This document shows, in pieces, positions 1 to 6,738 of a stretch of 20,027 nt of DNA. Every line of letters starts with the position of its first letter. Within the stretch, counting starts at the first letter, position 1. The notes beneath the pieces were generated by a model. That model had not been told where the DNA came from, did no database searches, and saw only the letters and a list, made by a program, of their open reading frames with translations. The position numbers were made by a program, and so were the translations under genes. Origin of the DNA: Firmicutes bacterium UBA2530 (GTDB lineage Bacteria; Bacillota; Clostridia; Tissierellales; Sedimentibacteraceae); assembly GCA_002340985.1 (NCBI GenBank), contig DDNC01000012.1, forward strand, positions 95,465 to 115,491. Direction: 5' to 3'.

Positions 1-327
1 AAGCACACCTGCCAAATCATTAAGAGCATCAAGCTGTACTTCCTGGCTTCCTGCCTTGGCAGACTGCACACGGTATCTGAGATCCAGGAACGGATCCCTG
101 AACTGGCTCACGCCGTTTGCCTGAACGCCCTGTCCAATTGTAAATCCGGGCATTCCGTATTTTAAATTTCTTGCGTTTATGGAAACCGAGCTTATGTCAA
201 GACGTTGCCTTGTATAGCCTGCGGTATTTATATTTGATATATTTTGCCCAACCACATCCATGGTGATCTGGTTTACCTTCATGGCACTAGTGGCCACTTT
301 ATATCCTAAAAAAGTTGGTCTCAGCAT
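1..327 (-). CDS. flgK: Flagellar hook-associated protein 1 FlgK (N-terminal part)
   Basis: The 5' 109 codons are present and the gene runs off the left edge of the window in frame. FlgK is a hook-filament junction protein exported by the flagellar type III apparatus. The translation starts MLRPTFLGYKVATSAM and continues with the flagellar rod/hook N-terminal signature (LDVTGHNIANANTPGYSRQR type), here MDVVGQNISNINTAGYTRQR at about residues 23-42. The start is ATG, preceded by AAGGAG at good spacing. It follows flgN after 13 bases, as expected because FlgN is the export chaperone of FlgK and FlgL. Expression is probably from the sigma-28 promoter upstream of flgM. FlgG/FlgE share the N-terminal motif, but the flgM-flgN context makes FlgK by far the best call. 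Confidence 0.93.
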   Translation of the reverse strand, partial: MLRPTFLGYKVATSAMKVNQITMDVVGQNISNINTAGYTRQRLDISSVSINARNLKYGMPGFTIGQGVQANGVSQFRDPFLDLRYRVQSAKAGSQEVQLDALNDLAGVL

Positions 328-340
328 TTTTTTCTCCTTA

Positions 341-799
341 CTATATTTTCTTGGAAATTATCAGACTTTTACCGCTGCTATCCTTAGTTTCTTTGTTGGA
401 GTATGTGTTTTCCTTTTCCCCCAGCATGCTCATTGCCTTGTCCACTCTATGAAGTCTTACCTCAAGCATGATTCTGCTTGCATCGTTTATTTCTTTTACT
501 TCCGCAATCTGCCTCTTAAGTTCTTTACATATTTCTATCATATGAGACTTATTTTCACCGTCGGATAATTCCGCTATTTCACTGAGAGTTTTTCCTCCGA
601 AGCCCATTGCTTCAAGCATCTTCTCTCTTTTCTTCTCAAGGCCTCTCATTTTCATGTAGCAGGCCTGCTCCCTTGAAACTACCACATCCAGAGCATTTGT
701 ATCTGCTTTTACCACTGCATCGTATTTTTCATGTTCCAACTCCAAAAGATTATCATACAATACAGCACTTTCTTTAAGCAAGTCATATAATGAATTCAT
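341..799 (-). CDS. flgN: FlgN-family flagellar export chaperone
   Basis: 152 aa and mostly helical, with heptad-like leucine/charge spacing through residues 1-125 and a polar, lysine/serine-rich tail. Conservation is weak, as usual in this family. The visible FlgN traits are the N-terminal LLELEHEKYDAVVKADTNAL stretch, in which a long helix is followed by REQACYMKMRGLEKKREKM, and the overall size. FlgN chaperones bind the C-termini of the hook-associated proteins FlgK and FlgL in the cytoplasm before export. The ATG start has GAGGTAAT just upstream. It lies 13 bases after flgM and 13 bases before flgK, the standard flgM-flgN-flgK order of Firmicutes, and context carries much of the assignment. 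Confidence 0.85.
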   Translation of the reverse strand: MNSLYDLLKESAVLYDNLLELEHEKYDAVVKADTNALDVVVSREQACYMKMRGLEKKREKMLEAMGFGGKTLSEIAELSDGENKSHMIEICKELKRQIAEVKEINDASRIMLEVRLHRVDKAMSMLGEKENTYSNKETKDSSGKSLIISKKI

Positions 800-812
800 A
801 TATTACCTCATC

Positions 813-1091
813 TTATTTCAACAGATTTCGAACTATTTCCTTCACGTCTATTTTATAATCGTTATTTTCCAAGCTGGTTTTGATTTTATTTATTTTATCA
901 ACCTTTGTTTCTTCGCTAATTTGTGATACCAACTCTTTTTTTATGTCAGAAACATCACCGCCGTTATCATTTGCCGCCTTGATCTTTATATCTATTACAT
1001 CATATTTTTTTACTTTAACAGTCTCTTCACTCTTAATTGCCTTAGGATTACCCTTATAGCCCATGTAGTTGTTAATATTCTGAATTTTCAC
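813..1091 (-). CDS. flgM: Anti-sigma-28 factor FlgM
   Basis: 92 aa, the normal FlgM size. FlgM binds and inhibits sigma-28 (FliA/SigD) until the hook-basal body is finished and FlgM is exported, which couples late flagellar transcription to assembly. The N-terminal half is polar and low complexity (an exported, disordered segment). The C-terminal part holds the conserved sigma-binding helices: KVDKINKIKTSLENNDYKID followed by VKEIVRNLL at about residues 63-91. The start codon is GTG, with AGGTGA about six bases upstream. A good sigma-28 promoter lies immediately upstream, so FlgM is placed under the sigma factor it inhibits, the classical feedback arrangement. Confidence 0.9.
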   Translation of the reverse strand: MKIQNINNYMGYKGNPKAIKSEETVKVKKYDVIDIKIKAANDNGGDVSDIKKELVSQISEETKVDKINKIKTSLENNDYKIDVKEIVRNLLK

Positions 1092-1124
1092 AAATTTTCA
1101 CCTACTTACATTTTCTTAATATAA

Positions 1125-1151
1125 TATTCGGCATAATTTTCAAAAAATTTA
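1125..1151 (-). promoter_or_regulatory. Sigma-28 (SigD/FliA) promoter for flgM-flgN-flgK
   Basis: On the minus strand the -35 TAAATTTT (from 1151) is followed, 15 bases after TAAA, by GCCGAATA (1132-1125). The Firmicute SigD consensus is TAAA-N15-GCCGATAT and the enterobacterial form is TAAAGTTT-N11-GCCGATAA. The -35 matches 7 of 8 positions, the GCCGA core is intact and the spacing is exact. It sits in the 72-base gap between the second cheW and flgM, where a class III promoter is expected. No experimental start site is known. Confidence 0.8.
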
Positions 1152-1163
1152 GCAGATAAGTAT

Positions 1164-1646
1164 TTATGCCATGCTTATAATTCTTTCTTCATCTAATATC
1201 AAAAATACGTCACTGTTTTTTTGCCCTTTTGCAACTCCCTTTATGAAGCTGCTTTTATACATTTTTCTTATTTCTTCGGTTTCTTCAAAGATTGTAATAT
1301 TTTCAACAGATAAAACCTCGTCAACAATAAGACCCGCAAAAGAATTATCTTTTTCTAATACGATGACCATCCCTTTTACGTCTTTTTGCTCTTCTTCTTT
1401 CGTATTTTCATTTTTAGAAGAGAGCTTAAACAGCACTTTTAAGTTTATCAGCGGAACGACATTTCCCCTCAGGTGTATGAGTCCCGACATATAATTTGCA
1501 ACATTAGGCACAAATGTCATTTCCTCAGGTTTTATTACTATCGAAGTGATAAATTTGCTGTTTACCGTGTATAAATTGTCATTAAGCTTAAAAATAAGCC
1601 AAGGAAATTCAATATCCTCAAATTCTTCTATATTTTCGTAGTCCAT
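1164..1646 (-). CDS. cheW: CheW-like chemotaxis coupling protein (second, divergent copy)
   Basis: 160 aa, one CheW domain across nearly the whole protein. CheW proteins bridge chemoreceptor tips and the kinase CheA in the cytoplasmic array. Visible CheW traits are an opening beta strand (WLIFKLNDNLYTV), FVPNVANYMSGLIHLRGNVV with the conserved receptor-proximal Leu-Arg-Gly, then PLINLKVLF, and LIVDEVLSVE later. Unusual points are the acidic N-terminus (DYENIEEFEDIEF) and a charged loop (SSKNENTKEEEQKDV) after the LRG strand. The ATG at 1646 is chosen because AAGGAG lies seven bases before it. A longer frame exists upstream but would overlap the receptor gene. It follows the receptor gene by 13 bases, so one receptor is flanked by two cheW genes. 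CheV-like receiver domains are absent. Confidence 0.87.
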   Translation of the reverse strand: MDYENIEEFEDIEFPWLIFKLNDNLYTVNSKFITSIVIKPEEMTFVPNVANYMSGLIHLRGNVVPLINLKVLFKLSSKNENTKEEEQKDVKGMVIVLEKDNSFAGLIVDEVLSVENITIFEETEEIRKMYKSSFIKGVAKGQKNSDVFLILDEERIISMA

Positions 1647-1659
1647 GTTAGTCTCCTTA

Positions 1660-3441
1660 CTAAACAGTTTGTGATGAAGCAAGCTCAAAATGCCCCACCA
1701 ATTCTTTTAAAAGCTCAGCCTGTTCGCTAAGTTCTGCGCTTGCTGCCGCACTTTCCTGTGCGGTCGCCGAATTTGTCTGAACAACTGCGGATATTTGCTC
1801 AATTCCTGTTGTTACCTCCATTATGGAATCTGCCTGTTCATTGGAGGCCACTGTTATTTCATCCACCAACTTCACAGATTCATTAATTGTTTTAACCATT
1901 GAATTGATTGATGCCTTTGTCTCATCTGCTATCTTTGTTCCTCTGTCAACGGACTTAATGGAATTTTCAATTAAAAATGCTGTGCTTTTTGCGGCCTCTG
2001 CGCTTTTTGAAGCAAGATTTCTAACTTCATCCGCCACCACCGCAAATCCCTTTCCTGCCGAGCCTGCTCTTGCAGCTTCAACAGCAGCATTCAGCGCCAG
2101 AATATTTGTCTGGAATGCTATATCATCAATCGCCTTAATTATCTTAGATATTTCATTTGTTGAATTTTTTATATCGTACATAGCTTCTGTCATAAGCTCG
2201 AACTGTCTGCTGTTTCCTTCTACTCCCCTGGCAGCATTTTGAGTTATCTTGCTTACGTTGTTCGAATTCTCAGCATTATTCCTTACTTTTTCAGAAACTT
2301 CACTTATTGTTGCGGACAATTCCTCAATTGAGCTGGCCTGCTGTGATGCTCCCTGAGAAAGTGCCTGTGCTCCGCCCGATACCTGCTCCGAACTGTTTGA
2401 AACCTGCCATGCAGCATCATTGATTTTAAAAAGAGTATCGTTAAATGATGACAAAATTTGCTTAATTGAATCTTTTATGGATGAAAAGTCTCCTATAAAA
2501 TCCATTTCAACTGAAACCGCCAGGTTCCCCCCTGCTATTTCATTAAGCGTCCTGTCGATTTCACCTACATAACGCTTTAGAGTTTCTACCGTATTGCTCA
2601 TCGCCTTAGTTGCCTCACCGAGCTCATCGTTTGAATGATGATTTACCGCATAATTCAAATCACCGCTGCTGATGGCATTTGCAGCATCAGATATTTCTTT
2701 GATAGGTTTTGTTATCTTTTTAGTAACTGATGCCCCAAGTATGATTGAAGCTATTGCACCCGCTACTAGAAAAAGTGCTAACACTATCATTGAATCACCG
2801 CTTGCTTTATTTGATTCATTCACAAAATTAGTAGCAACTATATCAAGATTCTTGCTTACCTCATCCATGGTATGGTTAATCGAAGCTAAAACAGGAATCA
2901 TTTCATCATTCAATACATTTAAAGCTTGTGTGCTTCTATTTTCGTTCAAAAGGTTTATTAGCTTTTCGCTTATTTCTGTAGTCAGCTTAAGCTCAGCCTC
3001 CAATTGCTGTACAACTGTGGGAAATTGAGTCAGGTCATCCTTCAGGAGTAGAAAGGATTCGTTTGCCTGTCTAATGTTTTCAGCTATTTCAGACGTATAT
3101 TCTCTGACCTGAGTCCTGCTTGTAGTTGTGGTTGATCTGTAAATTGCCTTTTCTGCATTGCTCAATCCCATTTTAGTCTGCCAGGATAAAACCTCTGCTT
3201 CATAGCACTCATCATAAAAATTATTTATCTCCGCAGCAATTTCATTGATATTCATAAGTGCAACACTCATTGACACAGCAAATATCAATAAAATTGCTCC
3301 AAAGCAAAGACCCAGTCTATATGCAATTTTAAAATTACCTGTTTTTAATTTATCTGATTTTAATTTATTTGATTTTAAATTACTTAATTTGAACTTCTCT
3401 TTTCTTCCACCCGATTTCATTTTTTTTAATTTAAACTTCAT
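1660..3441 (-). CDS. Transmembrane methyl-accepting chemotaxis protein with Lys-rich repeat tail
   Basis: 593 aa. A chemoreceptor that senses a ligand outside the cell and controls CheA through CheW. Layout: lysine-rich cytoplasmic tail (1-40), TM1 (about 43-63), extracellular four-helix-bundle-type sensor (about 64-216), TM2 (about 218-238), HAMP region (about 239-290) with a second HAMP-like linker (about 295-345), then the signalling hairpin. The highly conserved tip is at 441-480 (IAFQTNILALNAAVEAARAG then GKGFAVVADEVRNLA). No CheR-docking pentapeptide is seen at the C-terminus. The ATG at 3441 is chosen because a GGGGG stretch lies just upstream. A TTG nine codons earlier is possible but has no better site. 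The tail contains four 5-residue repeats. The gene starts 20 bases after the first cheW ends. Ligand unknown. Confidence 0.95.
   Translation of the reverse strand: MKFKLKKMKSGGRKEKFKLSNLKSNKLKSDKLKTGNFKIAYRLGLCFGAILLIFAVSMSVALMNINEIAAEINNFYDECYEAEVLSWQTKMGLSNAEKAIYRSTTTTSRTQVREYTSEIAENIRQANESFLLLKDDLTQFPTVVQQLEAELKLTTEISEKLINLLNENRSTQALNVLNDEMIPVLASINHTMDEVSKNLDIVATNFVNESNKASGDSMIVLALFLVAGAIASIILGASVTKKITKPIKEISDAANAISSGDLNYAVNHHSNDELGEATKAMSNTVETLKRYVGEIDRTLNEIAGGNLAVSVEMDFIGDFSSIKDSIKQILSSFNDTLFKINDAAWQVSNSSEQVSGGAQALSQGASQQASSIEELSATISEVSEKVRNNAENSNNVSKITQNAARGVEGNSRQFELMTEAMYDIKNSTNEISKIIKAIDDIAFQTNILALNAAVEAARAGSAGKGFAVVADEVRNLASKSAEAAKSTAFLIENSIKSVDRGTKIADETKASINSMVKTINESVKLVDEITVASNEQADSIMEVTTGIEQISAVVQTNSATAQESAAASAELSEQAELLKELVGHFELASSQTV
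3328..3387 (-). repeat. 15-bp tandem repeat coding the receptor's lysine-rich tail
   Basis: Four consecutive 15-base units encode residues 19-38 of the chemoreceptor: LSNLK, SNKLK, SDKLK, TGNFK. On the plus strand, the units at 3343-3357 and 3358-3372 are nearly identical (ttttaattta followed by tctga or tttga); those at 3373-3387 and 3328-3342 are diverged copies. The unit is a whole number of codons, so copy-number change would keep the reading frame. The product is a basic, periodic cytoplasmic segment just before TM1. Confidence 0.8.
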
Positions 3442-3460
3442 TACATTGCCCCCTGCAATA

Positions 3461-3958
3461 TTATTCAATATTTGTTATAAATTCTATCTCTTTTTCATTA
3501 AGCATTTTCTTTATATCCATGATTAATACTATTTTGCTTTCAATCTTAGCAATTCCTGTAATGTATGTATTAACGTAATCAGCACTCATTTTTGGTGTTA
3601 CTGAAATATTTTCTTCATATATTTCAGTAACTTCATTGACGGAGTCAACTATGAAACCAATGTAAGATTCATTAATGTTTGTAACGATTATGCATGTTCT
3701 TTCATTATATGGCGCCTCTTCTTTTTTCAATCTAAGTCGCACATCTATTATGGGTATTATTATTCCTCTAAGATTTATGACACCCTTGGCATATTCAGGA
3801 AACTCGGGAACTTCAGTTATTTCCTGAATACCTACTATCTGTACAACGTCTGAAATTGAAATACCAAACAACTGATTTTCAATAAAAAATGTAAGAAATT
3901 TGTTTCTCAGCGTGTCTTCACTTAAATTTTCGAACTCATTGTTTATTATATGCTGCAC
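3461..3958 (-). CDS. cheW: CheW chemotaxis coupling protein (first copy)
   Basis: About 165 aa with a single CheW domain after a short N-terminal extension. Visible features: FLTFFIENQLFGISISDVVQ (opening CheW strands), VPEFPEYAKGVINLRGIIIP with the Leu-Arg-Gly that contacts the receptor/CheA hub, IDVRLRL, and FIVDSVNEVTEI. It couples receptors to CheA. The start is probably the GTG at 3958, because AGGTGA lies five bases upstream of it. Another GTG three codons earlier (3967) overlaps that site and is less likely. It is preceded by a strong sigma-28 promoter and is followed after 20 bases by the receptor gene, so the pair is likely co-expressed as a functional unit. Confidence 0.92.
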   Translation of the reverse strand: MQHIINNEFENLSEDTLRNKFLTFFIENQLFGISISDVVQIVGIQEITEVPEFPEYAKGVINLRGIIIPIIDVRLRLKKEEAPYNERTCIIVTNINESYIGFIVDSVNEVTEIYEENISVTPKMSADYVNTYITGIAKIESKIVLIMDIKKMLNEKEIEFITNIE

Positions 3959-3993
3959 GAATATCACCTCATTATATTATTATTTCGTATTTG

Positions 3994-4020
3994 ATATCGT
4001 CATATTTTAAGAAAATTTTA
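3994..4020 (-). promoter_or_regulatory. Sigma-28 (SigD/FliA) promoter for cheW-mcp-cheW
   Basis: On the minus strand TAAAATTT (TAAA at 4020-4017) is followed, after exactly 15 bases from TAAA, by GACGATAT (4001-3994). This matches TAAA-N15-GCCGATAT with one change in the -10 element. The predicted start falls just upstream of the cheW ribosome-binding site. It lies in the 79-base gap between the ComFB-like gene and cheW. Confidence 0.82.
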
Positions 4021-4037
4021 GCATAATATTAAATTAA

Positions 4038-4490
4038 TTAATGTCTCGGGGTTTTTCTTACTGTAAGGGCGGCCTTTATTACTTCTGTGGTTATCTCGCT
4101 CCCCATATCCTTCATGCTGTGAATTTTTATTTCTATATCTCTCCTTGAGGCAACCATGTACATTGGCTTTAAGTTGTTGAGGGCAATTGCTACGATATCT
4201 TCCTTACACCTGTCACATCTGCAGCAGTTCATCTTTTTAAGCGTTGCTTCAAGCTTGCTGAGTACTAACTTCTCTGTGATATTGTACAGTATAACCTCAC
4301 TTTTCTCTTCTTTTATGAGGTTTAATTCCTTGTTTTGAAAAATAGATGCCGCACTGGGAGTATTTTCGGACTGTATTGCAGCGGAAGCTCCCTTTTCCTC
4401 CTCAATCTGTTCCACTTCTCGCTTAGGGCTGGTGGGCATTATCTTTTTATACATAGATTCTCTGTCAAAAGCTTTTTTAACCTTAGCCAT
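4038..4490 (-). CDS. ComFB-like protein with CCxCxxC motif
   Basis: 150 aa. The C-terminal half (about 75-150) resembles the late-competence ComFB family of Bacillus: a helix (NITEKLVLSKLEATLKKM), then CCRCDRCKEDIVAIALNNLK and PMYMV. The cysteines are probable zinc ligands. ComFB-domain proteins occur with competence, motility or second-messenger genes, and no enzymatic role is certain. The N-terminus is basic (AKVKKAFDRESMYKKIMPTS), followed by a polar, probably disordered linker rich in E, A and S. The ATG at 4490 is chosen: it follows the parA stop by one base and has GAGGT upstream. Tight coupling to the orphan parA suggests the two proteins work together. The basic N-terminal peptide recalls ParA-activating partners, but that is inference. 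Confidence 0.72.
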   Translation of the reverse strand: MAKVKKAFDRESMYKKIMPTSPKREVEQIEEEKGASAAIQSENTPSAASIFQNKELNLIKEEKSEVILYNITEKLVLSKLEATLKKMNCCRCDRCKEDIVAIALNNLKPMYMVASRRDIEIKIHSMKDMGSEITTEVIKAALTVRKTPRH

Positions 4491-4491
4491 A

Positions 4492-5253
4492 CTATAAACC
4501 TCTTTCAATAAGCTCTTCAACTAATTCGCTATAATCCCGGGCGGCAGCATTTTTTGGAGCATAGCTGAAAATATCCTGCTGGTTAGTCTGCGCCTCCATT
4601 ATTGCAACGCTGGACCGAATTGTGGAATTGAATATACTTGTATTCAGCCGCTCTGCTATGAGCTCCGCTGTCCCCTTTATTTCTCTGCTTAATACCGTTC
4701 TCTTATTATATTTTGTAAGGACTATGCCTTCAACCTTTACATTTGGATTACAATATTTTCTTACCCTGTCAATTGTTTCGGACAGCTGCGCAATTCCCTG
4801 AAGGCTGAATATGTCTGCCAGCATGGGAATGATTATGTAGTCTGACGCTGTAAATGCATTCACAGTCAATATACTCAGTGCAGGCGGAGTATCAATGAAA
4901 ATATAGTCATATTTATCTTTAACTGTATTCAGTGCTTCCTTAAGCAGGTATTCCCTGCCAGTCTGTGTGAACTCAAGCTCAATGCCGCTCAATAGAATAT
5001 TGGAGGAAATAATATCAAAAGAAGGCATTTTCTGAATTGAAAATGATGACTTTGCCTCTCCTTTAAGTATCTCGTAAATTGTCGGGCAGTCTTCCGTCTC
5101 CGCTCCCGAACTGAAGCTTAAATTTGACTGAGGATCCAAATCCACGCATAAAACTTTATGCCCCTTAAGCTTAAAGCCCGCTGCAACAGCTCCTGTTGTA
5201 GTAGTTTTCCCCACCCCACCCTTTTGATTTGAAACCGAAATTACCTTAGCCAT
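4492..5253 (-). CDS. ParA/Soj-family partition-type ATPase (orphan)
   Basis: 253 aa, full length for a Soj-like ParA without an N-terminal DNA-binding domain. Deviant Walker A motif KGGVGKTT at residues 11-18 with the signature lysine, CVDLDPQSNLS (Walker A'-type) at about 36-46, Walker B-like YIFIDTPPAL at about 117-126, and a C-terminal basic/helical region. ParA ATPases dimerise on ATP, bind nucleoid DNA or membranes and position cargo. No parB follows. The next gene encodes a ComFB-like protein and then chemotaxis genes, so a role in placing chemoreceptor arrays or flagella is more likely than chromosome partition. The ATG start has AAGGAG upstream. The gene lies downstream of the purine operon's terminator and has its own likely promoter. 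Confidence 0.9.
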   Translation of the reverse strand: MAKVISVSNQKGGVGKTTTTGAVAAGFKLKGHKVLCVDLDPQSNLSFSSGAETEDCPTIYEILKGEAKSSFSIQKMPSFDIISSNILLSGIELEFTQTGREYLLKEALNTVKDKYDYIFIDTPPALSILTVNAFTASDYIIIPMLADIFSLQGIAQLSETIDRVRKYCNPNVKVEGIVLTKYNKRTVLSREIKGTAELIAERLNTSIFNSTIRSSVAIMEAQTNQQDIFSYAPKNAAARDYSELVEELIERGL

Positions 5254-5292
5254 TTTTTTCTCCTTAATTACTTTTTCGACAATGTTATCTAG

Positions 5293-5321
5293 ATTTTAGC
5301 AAATATTTAATCTTTAAACAA
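5293..5321 (-). promoter_or_regulatory. Candidate sigma-A promoter for parA
   Basis: On the minus strand TTGTTT (5321-5316), a 17-base spacer and TAAAAT (5298-5293), preceded by TGC as an extended -10. It lies between the terminator of the purine operon and the parA ribosome-binding site. The -35 is only a half match, so support comes mainly from the extended -10, spacing and position. An overlapping sigma-28-like arrangement (TAAA at 5298-5295, GTCGAAAA at 5280-5273) has a 14-base spacer and is weaker. Confidence 0.45.
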
Positions 5322-5322
5322 T

Positions 5323-5361
5323 AAAAAAGATTAAATACCTCACAGGTTTTTAATCTTTTTT
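5323..5361 (-). terminator. Intrinsic terminator at the end of the purine/selenium operon
   Basis: The arms 5323-5340 and 5344-5361 form an 18-bp inverted repeat with one mismatch and a three-base loop. The minus-strand transcript ends in a run of six U, and because the outer stem is A:T rich the plus strand also ends in a T run, so it could work in both directions. The upstream arm lies inside the last codons of yqeB and the stop codon is at the loop, so termination is placed right at the end of translation. Confidence 0.85.
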
Positions 5362-6149
5362 ATTTCAATCAACAATGCTTCCAACACTGCCCCCCCTATT
5401 GCCCTCGCCTTGTCGGAAATAGTGTAGCAATTTTCCAGCTGCTCAATTCTCGGGTCAATGTCTCCTACTTTAAGTCCGTTGGTAACATGCGTGCCGTCTC
5501 TTATGAGTCCTCTGACTATACCATCTATTTTTGACGGAATTTCTGTTCCGTTAACATATGCAACTATATCTCCTGCTTTTACAACCTCTCCTATTTTTCT
5601 TACTGTAGATATCGTTCCATCACCCGGAGCATTCAGCACCCTTTCCTTGGTATATCCTGCTATGTTTCCGGGCATTCCTGTATTCGGCTCAGCTTCTCCT
5701 TCAAATATCAGTCTTCCCAGATTGTGCCCCCTGTTGCTTTCGATTACCACATCCACGTCCTTCTTTGCCGTAAAGCCAGGTCCCATGGCTATAGTAACAG
5801 GTGCAAGCCCTCTGTGCATCCCGGTGTTTCTTTTTGCAATTATAGCGTCTACTACCGCAACAGGCTTGAGCTTTCCTATGTATTCACCCTTTGGATCAGC
5901 TGCCACAGGCACATGGTCCAAAGCCCAGGCATGATATATTTCGATTGTATTTTTTACTAAGACAGCAGTTATTCCTTCCAGCTCCATACTTCCGTTATAT
6001 ACGGCTTCTGAAAAGCTTACCGTCCTCCTTACCGATGTTGGATGCTCCGATTCAAGAACCAATAATCTGAATCCTACTCTGTGAAGCTTTTGAATAACAC
6101 CAGATGCTATATCTCCACCACCTCTGACTACAACTATATCACCATTCAT
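5340..6149 (-). CDS. yqeB: YqeB/EF2563-family selenium-dependent molybdenum hydroxylase maturation protein
   Basis: 269 aa. This family is found only with selenium-dependent molybdenum hydroxylases and is thought to help place or activate selenium at the molybdenum cofactor; the exact reaction is not settled. The N-terminus is a dinucleotide-binding-type Rossmann start (VVRGGGDIASGVIQ, residues 7-20). Conserved segments PVTIAMGPGF and GHNLGRLIFEGEAEPNTG follow in the middle. The C-terminal part contains a lipoyl/biotinyl-like beta stretch (GEVVKAGDIVAYVNG). The length fits the short Firmicute (EF2563) form; from memory the E. coli YqeB is about twice as long. The ATG starts one base after the mocA stop, so the two are translationally coupled. 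Last gene of the operon. Confidence 0.9.
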   Translation of the reverse strand: MNGDIVVVRGGGDIASGVIQKLHRVGFRLLVLESEHPTSVRRTVSFSEAVYNGSMELEGITAVLVKNTIEIYHAWALDHVPVAADPKGEYIGKLKPVAVVDAIIAKRNTGMHRGLAPVTIAMGPGFTAKKDVDVVIESNRGHNLGRLIFEGEAEPNTGMPGNIAGYTKERVLNAPGDGTISTVRKIGEVVKAGDIVAYVNGTEIPSKIDGIVRGLIRDGTHVTNGLKVGDIDPRIEQLENCYTISDKARAIGGAVLEALLIEIKKIKNL

Positions 6150-6150
6150 T

Positions 6151-6738
6151 CTATCCCTTCTTCCTTATGGCCTCTTCATAATCCTGCATTGTATCAATGT
6201 CCTTAAATTCATGCTCAGATTGCACATGCACCTTAATAATTTTATATGTATTGCTTTTAAGGATTATTCTTCCCCCCATATCTCCCTCAAGACCCAAAAG
6301 GTCATTTTTAAATTCTATTGGAAATATAACAGGATTCCTGTTTATTCCGTTACAGCATGATACAATGATATTACCCGGTCTTTCATCAAATATTCCAAGC
6401 ATGCTCTCAATGGTATTCTTGCTGATAAACGGCTGGTCTGCCACAAAGAACATAAACCCGTCAACATCCGCCGAATTTTGCACTCCCAATTTTATTGTAG
6501 AGCTTTGTCCAAGGTGGGAATTCACATTTCTTATGGCTTTAAACCCCAAAGATGAAGCTTTTCTTAAAACATAATCATCCTTGGCAACAGCAATGATTTC
6601 TTCAAATAGATGTTCACAACTATTAACGGTGTCTAAAATATATTCAAAGATAAACTTGTCGTTTATTTTCATTTTCAGTTTATCTTCATTCATTCTCCTG
6701 GATAATCCTGCCGCCATAATTATGGCACTAACCTTCAT
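6151..6738 (-). CDS. mocA: Molybdenum cofactor cytidylyltransferase MocA
   Basis: 195 aa. Transfers CMP from CTP to molybdopterin-Mo to give the MCD form of the cofactor used by xanthine dehydrogenase-family enzymes. Nucleotidyltransferase motifs: AIIMAAGLSRRMNEDKLK at residues 5-22 (LAAGxSxRMG loop, with Asn in place of the usual Gly), GQSSTIKLG, FFVADQPF (the D-Q-P metal/nucleotide segment), NRNPVIFP, and GDMGGRIIL near the C-terminus, ending DIDTMQDYEEA. The ATG at 6738 is chosen because AAGGAGG stands seven bases upstream; an upstream in-frame extension would only read back through yqeC. The start overlaps the end of yqeC by 11 bases. Confidence 0.92.
   Translation of the reverse strand: MKVSAIIMAAGLSRRMNEDKLKMKINDKFIFEYILDTVNSCEHLFEEIIAVAKDDYVLRKASSLGFKAIRNVNSHLGQSSTIKLGVQNSADVDGFMFFVADQPFISKNTIESMLGIFDERPGNIIVSCCNGINRNPVIFPIEFKNDLLGLEGDMGGRIILKSNTYKIIKVHVQSEHEFKDIDTMQDYEEAIRKKG

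Noticed and set aside
1647..1688. Longer N-terminus for the second cheW, overlapping the receptor gene
   Set aside because: The extra 14 residues come from the end of the receptor gene in another frame; AAGGAG is correctly spaced for the ATG at 1646.
4492..5253. Chromosome-partition soj/parA of a parAB locus
   Set aside because: No parB or parS-like palindrome is visible nearby, and the neighbours are chemotaxis and flagellar genes.
5273..5298. Possible sigma-28 promoter for parA (TAAA then GTCGAAAA)
   Set aside because: The spacer is 14 rather than 15 bases and the -10 has two mismatches. The overlapping extended -10 sigma-A arrangement fits at least as well, so it was not called as sigma-28.
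5458..5934. Open frame on the plus strand (158 codons) opposite yqeB
   Set aside because: Antisense to a conserved family protein, rich in Ser, Pro and Ile as expected for reverse-strand translation, with no supporting start signal or neighbour.
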